From Strongylocentrotus purpuratus (taxonomy: Eukaryota; Echinodermata; Echinoidea; Camarodonta; Strongylocentrotidae): a DNA stretch of 64,000 nt. Location: the NCBI RefSeq assembly GCF_000002235.5, contig NW_022145611.1, positions 19,838,114 through 19,902,113 of the forward strand, given 5' to 3'. The translations under genes were made by a program, and so were the position numbers. How positions within the stretch are numbered: position 1 is the stretch's first letter; each line of letters opens with the position of its first letter. This document shows, in pieces, positions 48,401 through 63,100 of the stretch. The notes under the pieces are model-generated. The model ran no database searches, was not told where the DNA came from, and worked only from the letters and a program-made list of their open reading frames with translations.

Positions 48401-51400
48401 ATGAAATTTTCAAAAAAGGCACTTTTTGAGAAAAAAGGCAAGGGGTTAACCCCTCATTTTTGCCAAAATATGAACATTTTCAAAAAGACCTCTTTTCATC
48501 TCAGGAAGATGTCTGTGACCTCTATTCCTCCAAAATATGGTATTGTAGATGATTTCATGAAATTTTCAAAAAAGGCAAGGGGTTAACCCCTCATTTTTGC
48601 CAAAATATGAACATTTTCAAAAAGACCTCTTTTCATCTCAGGAAGATGTCTGTGACCTCTATTCATCCAAAATATGGTATTGTAGATGATTTCATGAAAT
48701 TTTCAAAAAAGGCACTTTTTGAGAAAAAAGGCAAGGGGTTAACCCCTCATTTTTGCCAAAATATGAACATTTTCAAAAAGACCTCTTTTCATCTCAGGAA
48801 GATGTCTGTGACCTCTATTCATCCAAAATATGGTATTGTAGATGATTTCATGAAATTTTCAAAAAAGGCACTTTTTGAGAAAAAAGGCAAGGGGTTAACC
48901 CCTCATTTTTGCCAAAATATGAACATTTTCAAAAAGACCTCTTTTCATCTCAGGAAGATGTCTGTGACCTCTATTCATCCAAAATATGGTATTGTAGATG
49001 ATTTCATGAAATTTTCAAAAAAGGCACTTTTTGAGAAAAAAGGCAAGGGGTTAACCCCTCATTTTTGCCAAAATATGAACATTTTCAAAAAGACCTCTTT
49101 TCATCTCAGGAAGATGTCTGTGACCTCTATTCATCCAAAATATGGTATTGTAGATGATTTCATGAAATTTTCAAAAAAGGCACTTTTTGAGAAAAAAGGC
49201 AACCCCTCATTTTTGCCAAAATATGAACATTTTCAAAAAGACCTCTTTTCATCTCAGGAAGATGTCTGTGACCTCTATTCATCCAAAATATGGTATTGTA
49301 GATGATTTCATGAAATTTTCAAAAAAGCCACTTTTTGAGAAAAAAGGCAAGGGGTTAACCCCTCATTTTTGCCAAAATATGAACATTTTCAAAAAGACCT
49401 CTTTTCATCTCAGGAAGATGTCTGTGACCTCTATTCATCCAAAATATGGTATTGTAGATGATTTCATGAAATTTTCAAAAAAGGCACTTTTTGAGAAAAA
49501 AGGCAAGGGGTTAACCCCTCATTTTTGCCAAAATATGAACATTTTCAAAAAGACCTCTTTTCATCTCAGGAAGATGTCTGTGACCTCTATTCATCCAAAA
49601 TATGGTATTGTAGATGATTTCATGAAATTTAGAAAAAGGGCACTTTTTGAGAAAAAAGGCAAGGGGTTAACCCCTCATTTTTGCCAAAATATGAACATTT
49701 TCAAAAAGACCTCTTTTCATCTCAGGAAGATGTCTGTGACCTCTATTCATCCAAAATATGGTATTGTAGATGATTTCATGAAATTTTGAAAAAAGCCACT
49801 TTTTGAGAAAAAAGGCAAGGGGTTAACCCCTCATTTTTGCCAAAATATGAACATTTTCAAAAAGACCTCTTTTCATCTCAGGAAGATGTCTGTGACCTCT
49901 ATTCATCCAAAATATGGTATTGTAGATGATTTCATGAAATTTAGAAAAAGGGCACTTTTTGAGAAAAAAGGCAAGGGGTTAACCCCTCATTTTTGCCAAA
50001 ATATGAACATTTTCAAAAAGACCTCTTTTCATCTCAGGAAGATGTCTGTGACCTCTATTCATCCAAAATATGGTATTGTAGATGATTTCATGAAATTTTC
50101 AAAAAAGGCACTTTTTGAGAAAAAAGGCAAGGGGTTAACCCCTCATTTTTGCCAAAATATGAACATTTTCAAAAAGACCTCTTTTCATCTCAGGAAGATG
50201 TCTGTGACCTCTATTCATCCAAAATATGGTATTGTAGATGATTTCATGAAATTTTCAAAAAAGGCACTTTTTGAGAAAAAAGGCAAGGGGTTAACCCCTC
50301 ATTTTTGCCAAAATATGAACATTTTCAAAAAGACCTCTTTTCATCTCAGGAAGATGTCTGTGACCTCTATTCATCCAAAATATGGTATTGTAGATGATTT
50401 CATGAAATTTAGAAAAAGGGCACTTTTTGAGAAAAAAGGCAAGGGGTTAACCCCTCATTTTTGCCAAAATATGAACATTTTCAAAAAGACCTCTTTTCAT
50501 CTCAGGAAGATGTCTGTGACCTCTATTCATCCAAAATATGGTATTGTAGATGATTTCATGAAATTTTGAAAAAAGCCACTTTTTGAGAAAAAAGGCAAGG
50601 GGTTAACCCCTCATTTTTGCCAAAATATGAACATTTTCAAAAAGACCTCTTTTCATCTCAGGAAGATGTCTGTGACCTCTATTCATCCAAAATATGGTAT
50701 TGTAGATGATTTCATGAAATTTTCAAAAAAGGCACTTTTTGAGAAAAAAGGCAAGGGGTTAACCCCTCATTTTTGCCAAAATATGAACATTTTCAAAAAG
50801 ACCTCTTTTCATCTCAGGAAGATGTCTGTGACCTCTATTCATCCAAAATATGGTATTGTAGATGATTTCATGAAATTTTCAAAAAAGGCACTTTTTGAGA
50901 AAAAAGGCAAGGGGTTAACCCCTCATTTTTGCCAAAATATGAACATTTTCAAAAAGACCTCTTTTCATCTCAGGAAGATGTCTGTGACCTCTATTCATCC
51001 AAAATATGGTATTGTAGATGATTTCATGAAATTTTCAAAAAAGGCACTTTTTGAGAAAAAAGGCAAGGGGTTAACCCCTCATTTTTGCCAAAATATGAAC
51101 ATTTTCAAAAAGACCTCTTTTCATCTCAGGAAGATGTCTGTGACCTCTATTCATCCAAAATATGGTATTGTAGATGATTTCATGAAATTTTGAAAAAAGC
51201 CACTTTTTGAGAAAAAAGGCAAGGGGTTAACCCCTCATTTTTGCCAAAATATGAACATTTTCAAAAAGACCTCTTTTCATCTCAGGAAGATGTCTGTGAC
51301 CTCTATTCATCCAAAATATGGTATTGTAGATGATTTCATGAAATTTTCAAAAAAGGCACTTTTTGAGAAAAAAGGCAAGGGGTTAACCCCTCATTTTTGC

Positions 51401-51780
51401 CAAAATATGAACATTTTCAAAAAGACCTCTTTTCATCTCAGGAAGATGTCTGTGACCTCTATTCATCCAAAATATGGTATTGTAGATGATTTCATGAAAT
51501 TTTCAAAAAAGGCACTTTTTGAGAAAAAAGGCAAGGGGTTAACCCCTCATTTTTGCCAAAATATGAACATTTTCAAAAAGACCTCTTTTCATCTCAGGAA
51601 GATGTCTGTGACCTCTATTCATCCAAAATATGGTATTGTAGATGATTTCATGAAATTTTCAAAAAAGGCACTTTTTGAGAAAAAAGGCAAGGGGTTAACC
51701 CCTCATTTTTGCAAAAATATGAACATTTTCAAAAAGACCTCTTTTCATCTCAGGAAGATGTCTGTGACCTCAATTCCTCC

Positions 51781-54700
51781 AAAATATGGTATTGTAGATG
51801 ATTTCATGAAATTTTCAAAAAAGGCAAGGGGTTAACCCCTCATTTTTGCCAAAATATGAACATTTTCAAAAAGACCTCTTTTCATCTCAGGAAGATGTCT
51901 GTGACCTCTATTCATCCAAAATATGGTATTGTAGATGATTTCATGAAATTTAGAAAAAGGGCACTTTTTGAGAAAAAAGGCAAGGGGTAAACCCCTCATT
52001 TTTGCCAAAATATGAACATTTTCAAAAAGACCTCTTTTCATCTCAGGAAGATGTCTGTGACCTCTATTCATCCAAAATATGGTATTGTAGATGATTTCAT
52101 GAAATTTTCAAAAAAGGCACTTTTTGAGAAAAAAGGCAAGGGGTTAACCCCTCATTTTTGCCAAAATATGAACATTTTCAAAAAGACCTCTTTTCATCTC
52201 AGGAAGATGTCTGTGACCTCTATTCATCCAAAATATGGTATTGTAGATGATTTCATGAAATTTTCAAAAAAGGCACTTTTTGAGAAAAAAGGCAAGGGGT
52301 TAACCCCTCATTTTTGCCAAAATATGAACATTTTCAAAAAGACCTCTTTTCATCTCAGGAAGATGTCTGTGACCTCTATTCATCCAAAATATGGTATTGT
52401 AGATGATTTCATGAAATTTTCAAAAAAGGCACTTTTTGAGAAAAAAGGCAAGGGGTTAACCCCTCATTTTTGCCAAAATATGAACATTTTCAAAAAGACC
52501 TCTTTTCATCTCAGGAAGATGTCTGTGACCTCTATTCATCCAAAATATGGTATTGTAGATGATTTCATGAAATTTTGAAAAAAGCCACTTTTTGAGAAAA
52601 AAGGCAAGGGGTTAACCCCTCATTTTTGCCAAAATATGAACATTTTCAAAAAGACCTCTTTTCATCTCAGGAAGATGTCTGTGACCTCTATTCATCCAAA
52701 ATATGGTATTGTAGATGATTTCATGAAATTTTCAAAAAAGGCACTTTTTGAGAAAAAAGGCAAGGGGTTAACCCCTCATTTTTGCCAAAATATGAACATT
52801 TTCAAAAAGACCTCTTTTCATCTCAGGAAGATGTCTGTGACCTCTATTCATCCAAAATATGGTATTGTAGATGATTTCATGAAATTTTCAAAAAAGGCAC
52901 TTTTTGAGAAAAAAGGCAAGGGGTTAACCCCTCATTTTTGCCAAAATATGAACATTTTCAAAAAGACCTCTTTTCATCTCAGGAAGATGTCTGTGACCTC
53001 TATTCATCCAAAATATGGTATTGTAGATGATTTCATGAAATTTTCAAAAAAGGCAAGGGGTTAACCCCTCATTTTTGCCAAAATATGAACATTTTCAAAA
53101 AGACCTCTTTTCATCTCAGGAAGATGTCTGTGACCTCTATTCATCCAAAATATGGTATTGTAGATGATTTCATGAAATTTTCAAAAAAGGCACTTTTTGA
53201 GAAAAAAGGCAAGGGGTTAACCCCTCATTTTTGCCAAAATATGAACATTTTCAAAAAGACCTCTTTTCATCTCAGGAAGATGTCTGTGACCTCTATTCAT
53301 CCAAAATATGGTATTGTAGATGATTTCATGAAATTTAGAAAAAAGGCACTTTTTGAGAAAAAAGGCAAGGGGTTAACCCCTCATTTTTGCCAAAATATGA
53401 ACATTTTCAAAAAGACCTCTTTTCATCTCAGGAAGATGTCTGTGACCTCTATTCATCCAAAATATGGTATTGTAGATGATTTCATGAAATTTTGAAAAAA
53501 GGCACTTTTTGAGAAAAAAGGCAAGGGGTTAACCCCTCATTTTTGCCAAAATATGAACATTTTCAAAAAGACCTCTTTTCATCTCAGGAAGATGTCTGTG
53601 ACCTCTATTCATCCAAAATATGGTATTGTAGATGATTTCATGAAATTTAGAAAAAGGCACTTTTTGAGAAAAAAGGCAAGGGGTTAACCCCTCATTTTTG
53701 CCAAAATATGAACATTTTCAAAAAGACCTCTTTTCATCTCAGGAAGATGTCTGTGACCTCTATTCATCCAAAATATGGTATTGTAGATGATTTCATGAAA
53801 TTTTCAAAAAAGGCACTTTTTGAGAAAAAAGGCAAGGGGTTAACCCCTCATTTTTGCCAAAATATGAACATTTTCAAAAAGACCTCTTTTCATCTCAGGA
53901 AGATGTCTGTGACCTCTATTCATCCAAAATATGGTATTGTAGATGATTTCATGAAATTTTCAAAAAAGGCAAGGGGTTAACCCCTCATTTTTGCCAAAAT
54001 ATGAACATTTTCAAAAAGACCTCTTTTCATCTCAGGAAGATGTCTGTGACCTCTATTCATCCAAAATATGGTATTGTAGATGATTTCATGAAATTTTCAA
54101 AAAAGGCACTTTTTGAGAAAAAAGGCAAGGGGTTAACCCCTCATTTTTGCCAAAATATGAACATTTTCAAAAAGACCTCTTTTCATCTCAGGAAGATGTC
54201 TGTGACCTCTATTCATCCAAAATATGGTATTGTAGATGATTTCATGAAATTTAGAAAAAAGGCACTTTTTGAGAAAAAAGGCAAGGGGTTAACCCCTCAT
54301 TTTTGCCAAAATATGAACATTTTCAAAAAGACCTCTTTTCATCTCAGGAAGATGTCTGTGACCTCTATTCATCCAAAATATGGTATTGTAGATGATTTCA
54401 TGAAATTTTGAAAAAAGCCACTTTTTGAGAAAAAAGGCAAGGGGTTAACCCCTCATTTTTGCCAAAATATGAACATTTTCAAAAAGACCTCTTTTCATCT
54501 CAGGAAGATGTCTGTGACCTCTATTCATCCAAAATATGGTATTGTAGATGATTTCATGAAATTTAAAAAAGGCACTTTTTGAGAAAAAAGGCAAGGGGTT
54601 AACCCCTCATTTTTGCCAAAATATGAACATTTTCAAAAAGACCTCTTTTCATCTCAGGAAGATGTCTGTGACCTCTATTCATCCAAAATATGGTATTGTA

Positions 54701-57170
54701 GATGATTTCATGAAATTTTCAAAAAAGGCACTTTTTGAGAAAAAAGGCAAGGGGTTAACCCCTCATTTTTGCCAAAATATGAACATTTTCAAAAAGACCT
54801 CTTTTCATCTCAGGAAGATGTCTGTGACCTCTATTCATCCAAAATATGGTATTGTAGATGATTTCATGAAATTTTCAAAAAAGGCACTTTTTGAGAAAAA
54901 AGGCAAGGGGTTAACCCCTCATTTTTGCCAAAATATGAACATTTTCAAAAAGACCTCTTTTCATCTCAGGAAGATGTCTGTGACCTCAATTCCTCCAAAA
55001 TATGGTATTGTAGATGATTTCATGAAATTTAGAAAAAGGGCACTTTTTGAGAAAAAAGGCAAGGGGTTAACCCCTCATTTTTGCCAAAATATGAACATTT
55101 TCAAAAAGACCTCTTTTCATCTCAGGAAGATGTCTGTGACCTCTATTCATCCAAAATATGGTATTGTAGATGATTTCATGAAATTTTGAAAAAAGGCACT
55201 TTTTGAGAAAAAAGGCAAGGGGTTAACCCCTCATTTTTGCCAAAATATGAACATTTTCAAAAAGACCTCTTTTCATCTCAGGAAGATGTCTGTGACCTCT
55301 ATTCATCCAAAATATGGTATTGTAGATGATTTCATGAAATTTTCAAAAAAGGCACTTTTTGAGAAAAAAGGCAAGGGGTTAACCCCTCATTTTTGCCAAA
55401 ATATGAACATTTTCAAAAAGACCTCTTTTCATCTCAGGAAGATGTCTGTGACCTCTATTCATCCAAAATATGGTATTGTAGATGATTTCATGAAATTTTC
55501 AAAAAAGGCACTTTTTGAGAAAAAAGGCAAGGGGTTAACCCCTCATTTTTGCCAAAATATGAACATTTTCAAAAAGACCTCTTTTCATCTCAGGAAGATG
55601 TCTGTGACCTCTATTCATCCAAAATATGGTATTGTAGATGATTTCATGAAATTTTCAAAAAAGGCACTTTTTGAGAAAAAAGGCAAGGGGTTAACCCCTC
55701 ATTTTTGCCAAAATATGAACATTTTCAAAAAGACCTCTTTTCATCTCAGGAAGATGTCTGTGACCTCTATTCATCCAAAATATGGTATTGTAGATGATTT
55801 CATGAAATTTTGAAAAAAGCACTTTTTGAGAAAAAAGGCAAGGGGTTAACCCCTCATTTTTGCCAAAATATGAACATTTTCAAAAAGACCTCTTTTCATC
55901 TCAGGAAGATGTCTGTGACCTCTATTCATCCAAAATATGGTATTGTAGATGATTTCATGAAATTTTCAAAAAAGGCACTTTTTGAGAAAAAAGGCAAGGG
56001 GTTAACCCCTCATTTTTGCCAAAATATGAACATTTTCAAAAAGACCTCTTTTCATCTCAGGAAGATGTCTGTGACCTCTATTCATCCAAAATATGGTATT
56101 GTAGATGATTTCATGAAATTTTCAAAAAAGGCAAGGGGTTAACCCCTCATTTTTGCCAAAATATGAACATTTTCAAAAAGACCTCTTTTCATCTCAGGAA
56201 GATGTCTGTGACCTCTATTCATCCAAAATATGGTATTGTAGATGATTTCATGAAATTTTCAAAAAAGGCACTTTTTGAGAAAAAAGGCAAGGGGTTAACC
56301 CCTCATTTTTGCCAAAATATGAACATTTTCAAAAAGACCTCTTTTCATCTCAGGAAGATGTCTGTGACCTCTATTCATCCAAAATATGGTATTGTAGATG
56401 ATTTCATGAAATTTTCAAAAAAGGCAAGGGGTTAACCCCTCATTTTTGCCAAAATATGAACATTTTCAAAAAGACCTCTTTTCATCTCAGGAAGATGTCT
56501 GTGACCTCTATTCATCCAAAATATGGTATTGTAGATGATTTCATGAAATTTAGAAAAAGGGCACTTTTTGAGAAAAAAGGCAAGGGGTAAACCCCTCATT
56601 TTTGCCAAAATATGAACATTTTCAAAAAGACCTCTTTTCATCTCAGGAAGATGTCTGTGACCTCTATTCATCCAAAATATGGTATTGTAGATGATTTCAT
56701 GAAATTTTCAAAAAAGGCACTTTTTGAGAAAAAAGGCAAGGGGTTAACCCCTCATTTTTGCCAAAATATGAACATTTTCAAAAAGACCTCTTTTCATCTC
56801 AGGAAGATGTCTGTGACCTCTATTCATCCAAAATATGGTATTGTAGATGATTTCATGAAATTTTCAAAAAAGGCACTTTTTGAGAAAAAAGGCAAGGGGT
56901 TAACCCCTCATTTTTGCCAAAATATGAACATTTTCAAAAAGACCTCTTTTCATCTCAGGAAGATGTCTGTGACCTCTATTCATCCAAAATATGGTATTGT
57001 AGATGATTTCATGAAATTTTCAAAAAAGGCACTTTTTGAGAAAAAAGGCAAGGGGTTAACCCCTCATTTTTGCCAAAATATGAACATTTTCAAAAAGACC
57101 TCTTTTCATCTCAGGAAGATGTCTGTGACCTCTATTCATCCAAAATATGGTATTGTAGATGATTTCATGA
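51781..57170 (+). repeat. Higher-order duplication with 4600-bp offset
   Basis: A block at about 51781-52570 recurs at about 56381-57170. It is marked by a 137-bp short unit, then a TTTAGAAAAAGGGCAC-type unit with the rare GGGGTAAACCCC, then standard units in the same order. The rare TAAACCCC change also opens an identical minus-strand frame in both copies (51832-52071 and 56432-56671), which is an artefact. Confidence 0.8.
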
Positions 57171-60100
57171 AATTTTCAAAAAAGGCACTTTTTGAGAAAA
57201 AAGGCAAGGGGTTAACCCCTCATTTTTGCCAAAATATGAACATTTTCAAAAAGACCTCTTTTCATCTCAGGAAGATGTCTGTGACCTCTATTCATCCAAA
57301 ATATGGTATTGTAGATGATTTCATGAAATTTTCAAAAAAGGCAAGGGGTTAACCCCTCATTTTTGCCAAAATATGAACATTTTCAAAAAGACCTCTTTTC
57401 ATCTCAGGAAGATGTCTGTGACCTCTATTCATCCAAAATATGGTATTGTAGATGATTTCATGAAATTTAAAAAAAGGCACTTTTTGAGAAAAAAGGCAAG
57501 GGGTTAACCCCTCATTTTTGCCAAAATATGAACATTTTCAAAAAGACCTCTTTTCATCTCAGGAAGATGTCTGTGACCTCTATTCATCCAAAATATGGTA
57601 TTGTAGATGATTTCATGAAATTTTCAAAAAAGGCACTTTTTGAGAAAAAAGGCAAGGGGTTAACCCCTCATTTTTGCCAAAATATGAACATTTTCAAAAA
57701 GACCTCTTTTCATCTCAGGAAGATGTCTGTGACCTCTATTCATCCAAAATATGGTATTGTAGATGATTTCATGAAATTTTCAAAAAAGGCACTTTTTGAG
57801 AAAAAAGGCAAGGGGTTAACCCCTCATTTTTGCCAAAATATGAACATTTTCAAAAAGACCTCTTTTCATCTCAGGAAGATGTCTGTGACCTCTATTCATC
57901 CAAAATATGGTATTGTAGATGATTTCATGAAATTTAGAAAAAGGGCACTTTTTGAGAAAAAAGGCAAGGGGTTAACCCCTCATTTTTGCCAAAATATGAA
58001 CATTTTCAAAAAGACCTCTTTTCATCTCAGGAAGATGTCTGTGACCTCTATTCATCCAAAATATGGTATTGTAGATGATTTCATGAAATTTTGAAAAAAG
58101 CCACTTTTTGAGAAAAAAGGCAAGGGGTTAACCCCTCATTTTTGCCAAAATATGAACATTTTCAAAAAGACCTCTTTTCATCTCAGGAAGATGTCTGTGA
58201 CCTCTATTCATCCAAAATATGGTATTGTAGATGATTTCATGAAATTTTCAAAAAAGGCACTTTTTGAGAAAAAAGGCAAGGGGTTAACCCCTCATTTTTG
58301 CCAAAATATGAACATTTTCAAAAAGACCTCTTTTCATCTCAGGAAGATGTCTGTGACCTCTATTCATCCAAAATATGGTATTGTAGATGATTTCATGAAA
58401 TTTTGAAAAAAGGCACTTTTTGAGAAAAAAGGCAAGGGGTTAACCCCTCATTTTTGCCAAAATATGAACATTTTCAAAAAGACCTCTTTTCATCTCAGGA
58501 AGATGTCTGTGACCTCTATTCATCCAAAATATGGTATTGTAGATGATTTCATGAAATTTTCAAAAAAGGCACTTTTTGAGAAAAAAGGCAAGGGGTTAAC
58601 CCCTCATTTTTGCCAAAATATGAACATTTTCAAAAAGACCTCTTTTCATCTCAGGAAGATGTCTGTGACCTCTATTCATCCAAAATATGGTATTGTAGAT
58701 GATTTCATGAAATTTTCAAAAAAGGCACTTTTTGAGAAAAAAGGCAAGGGGTTAACCCCTCATTTTTGCCAAAATATGAACATTTTCAAAAAGACCTCTT
58801 TTCATCTCAGGAAGATGTCTGTGACCTCTATTCATCCAAAATATGGTATTGTAGATGATTTCATGAAATTTTCAAAAAAGGCAAGGGGTTAACCCCTCAT
58901 TTTTGCCAAAATATGAACATTTTCAAAAAGACCTCTTTTCATCTCAGGAAGATGTCTGTGACCTCTATTCATCCAAAATATGGTATTGTAGATGATTTCA
59001 TGAAATTTTCAAAAAAGGCACTTTTTGAGAAAAAAGGCAAGGGGTTAACCCCTCATTTTTGCCAAAATATGAACATTTTCAAAAAGACCTCTTTTCATCT
59101 CAGGAAGATGTCTGTGACCTCTATTCATCCAAAATATGGTATTGTAGATGATTTCATGAAATTTAGAAAAAGGGCACTTTTTGAGAAAAAAGGCAAGGGG
59201 TTAACCCCTCATTTTTGCCAAAATATGAACATTTTCAAAAAGACCTCTTTTCATCTCAGGAAGATGTCTGTGACCTCTATTCATCCAAAATATGGTATTG
59301 TAGATGATTTCATGAAATTTTGAAAAAAGGCACTTTTTGAGAAAAAAGGCAAGGGGTTAACCCCTCATTTTTGCCAAAATATGAACATTTTCAAAAAGAC
59401 CTCTTTTCATCTCAGGAAGATGTCTGTGACCTCTATTCATCCAAAATATGGTATTGTAGATGATTTCATGAAATTTAGAAAAAGGGCACTTTTTGAGAAA
59501 AAAGGCAAGGGGTTAACCCCTCATTTTTGCCAAAATATGAACATTTTCAAAAAGACCTCTTTTCATCTCAGGAAGATGTCTGTGACCTCTATTCATCCAA
59601 AATATGGTATTGTAGATGATTTCATGAAATTTTCAAAAGCACTTTTTGAGAAAAAAGGCAAGGGGTTAACCCCTCATTTTTGCCAAAATATGAACATTTT
59701 CAAAAAGACCTCTTTTCATCTCAGGAAGATGTCTGTGACCTCTATTCATCCAAAATATGGTATTGTAGATGATTTCATGAAATTTTCAAAAAAGGCACTT
59801 TTTGAGAAAAAAGGCAAGGGGTTAACCCCTCATTTTTGCCAAAATATGAACATTTTCAAAAAGACCTCTTTTCATCTCAGGAAGATGTCTGTGACCTCTA
59901 TTCATCCAAAATATGGTATTGTAGATGATTTCATGAAATTTTCAAAAAAGGCACTTTTTGAGAAAAAAGGCAAGGGGTTAACCCCTCATTTTTGCCAAAA
60001 TATGAACATTTTCAAAAAGACCTCTTTTCATCTCAGGAAGATGTCTGTGACCTCTATTCATCCAAAATATGGTATTGTAGATGATTTCATGAAATTTTGA

Positions 60101-63100
60101 AAAAAGGCACTTTTTGAGAAAAAAGGCAAGGGGTTAACCCCTCATTTTTGCCAAAATATGAACATTTTCAAAAAGACCTCTTTTCATCTCAGGAAGATGT
60201 CTGTGACCTCTATTCATCCAAAATATGGTATTGTAGATGATTTCATGAAATTTTCAAAAAAGGCACTTTTTGAGAAAAAAGGCAAGGGGTTAACCCCTCA
60301 TTTTTGCCAAAATATGAACATTTTCAAAAAGACCTCTTTTCATCTCAGGAAGATGTCTGTGACCTCTATTCATCCAAAATATGGTATTGTAGATGATTTC
60401 ATGAAATTTTCAAAAAAGGCACTTTTTGAGAAAAAAGGCAAGGGGTTAACCCCTCATTTTTGCCAAAATATGAACATTTTCAAAAAGACCTCTTTTCATC
60501 TCAGGAAGATGTCTGTGACCTCTATTCATCCAAAATATGGTATTGTAGATGATTTCATGAAATTTTCAAAAAAGGCACTTTTTGAGAAAAAAGGCAAGGG
60601 GTTAACCCCTCATTTTTGCCAAAATATGAACATTTTCAAAAAGACCTCTTTTCATCTCAGGAAGATGTCTGTGACCTCTATTCATCCAAAATATGGTATT
60701 GTAGATGATTTCATGAAATTTTCAAAAAAGGCACTTTTTGAGAAAAAAGGCAAGGGGTTAACCCCTCATTTTTGCCAAAATATGAACATTTTCAAAAAGA
60801 CCTCTTTTCATCTCAGGAAGATGTCTGTGACCTCTATTCATCCAAAATATGGTATTGTAGATGATTTCATGAAATTTAGAAAAAGGGCACTTTTTGAGAA
60901 AAAAGGCAAGGGGTTAACCCCTCATTTTTGCCAAAATATGAACATTTTCAAAAAGACCTCTTTTCATCTCAGGAAGATGTCTGTGACCTCTATTCATCCA
61001 AAATATGGTATTGTAGATGATTTCATGAAATTTTGAAAAAAGCACTTTTTGAGAAAAAAGGCAAGGGGTTAACCCCTCATTTTTGCCAAAATATGAACAT
61101 TTTCAAAAAGACCTCTTTTCATCTCAGGAAGATGTCTGTGACCTCTATTCATCCAAAATATGGTATTGTAGATGATTTCATGAAATTTTCAAAAAAGGCA
61201 CTTTTTGAGAAAAAAGGCAAGGGGTTAACCCCTCATTTTTGCCAAAATATGAACATTTTCAAAAAGACCTCTTTTCATCTCAGGAAGATGTCTGTGACCT
61301 CTATTCATCCAAAATATGGTATTGTAGATGATTTCATGAAATTTTCAAAAAAGGCACTTTTTGAGAAAAAAGGCAAGGGGTTAACCCCTCATTTTTGCCA
61401 AAATATGAACATTTTCAAAAAGACCTCTTTTCATCTCAGGAAGATGTCTGTGACCTCTATTCATCCAAAATATGGTATTGTAGATGATTTCATGAAATTT
61501 TCAAAAAAGGCACTTTTTGAGAAAAAAGGCAAGGGGTTAACCCCTCATTTTTGCCAAAATATGAACATTTTCAAAAAGACCTCTTTTCATCTCAGGAAGA
61601 TGTCTGTGACCTCTATTCATCCAAAATATGGTATTGTAGATGATTTCATGAAATTTTGAAAAAAGGCACTTTTTGAGAAAAAAGGCAAGGGGTTAACCCC
61701 TCATTTTTGCCAAAATATGAACATTTTCAAAAAGACCTCTTTTCATCTCAGGAAGATGTCTGTGACCTCTATTCATCCAAAATATGGTATTGTAGATGAT
61801 TTCATGAAATTTTCAAAAAAGGCACTTTTTGAGAAAAAAGGCAAGGGGTTAACCCCTCATTTTTGCAAAAATATGAACATTTTCAAAAAGACCTCTTTTC
61901 ATCTCAGGAAGATGTCTGTGACCTCTATTCATCCAAAATATGGTATTGTAGATGATTTCATGAAATTTTCAAAAAAGGCAAGGGGTTAACCCCTCATTTT
62001 TGCCAAAATATGAACATTTTCAAAAAGACCTCTTTTCATCTCAGGAAGATGTCTGTGACCTCTATTCATCCAAAATATGGTATTGTAGATGATTTCATGA
62101 AATTTTCAAAAAAGGCACTTTTTGAGAAAAAAGGCAAGGGGTTAACCCCTCATTTTTGCCAAAATATGAACATTTTCAAAAAGACCTCTTTTCATCTCAG
62201 GAAGATGTCTGTGACCTCAATTCATCCAAAATATGGTATTGTAGATGATTTCATGAAATTTTCAAAAAAGGCAAGGGGTTAACCCCTCATTTTTGCCAAA
62301 ATATGAACATTTTCAAAAAGACCTCTTTTCATCTCAGGAAGATGTCTGTGACCTCTATTCATCCAAAATATGGTATTGTAGATGATTTCATGAAATTTAG
62401 AAAAAGGCACTTTTTGAGAAAAAAGGCAAGGGGTAACCCCTCATTTTTGCCAAAATATGAACATTTTCAAAAAGACCTCTTTTCATCTCAGGAAGATGTC
62501 TGTGACCTCTATTCATCCAAAATATGGTATTGTAGATGATTTCATGAAATTTTCAAAAAAGGCACTTTTTGAGAAAAAAGGCAAGGGGTTAACCCCTCAT
62601 TTTTGCCAAAATATGAACATTTTCAAAAAGACCTCTTTTCATCTCAGGAAGATGTCTGTGACCTCTATTCATCCAAAATATGGTATTGTAGATGATTTCA
62701 TGAAATTTTGAAAAAGGCACTTTTTGAGAAAAAAGGCAAGGGGTTAACCCCTCATTTTTGCCAAAATATGAACATTTTCAAAAAGACCTCTTTTCATCTC
62801 AGGAAGATGTCTGTGACCTCTATTCATCCAAAATATGGTATTGTAGATGATTTCATGAAATTTTCAAAAAAGGCACTTTTTGAGAAAAAAGGCAAGGGGT
62901 TAACCCCTCATTTTTGCCAAAATATGAACATTTTCAAAAAGACCTCTTTTCATCTCAGGAAGATGTCTGTGACCTCTATTCATCCAAAATATGGTATTGT
63001 AGATGATTTCATGAAATTTTCAAAAAAGGCACTTTTTGAGAAAAAAGGCAAGGGGTTAACCCCTCATTTTTGCCAAAATATGAACATTTTCAAAAAGACC

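Noticed and set aside
34857-61036. Forward open frames up to 292 codons in array B as a repetitive protein gene
   Set aside because: They exist because the monomer is 156 bp. Starts and stops track monomer subtypes, and there is no splice, promoter or non-repeat terminus to suggest a gene.
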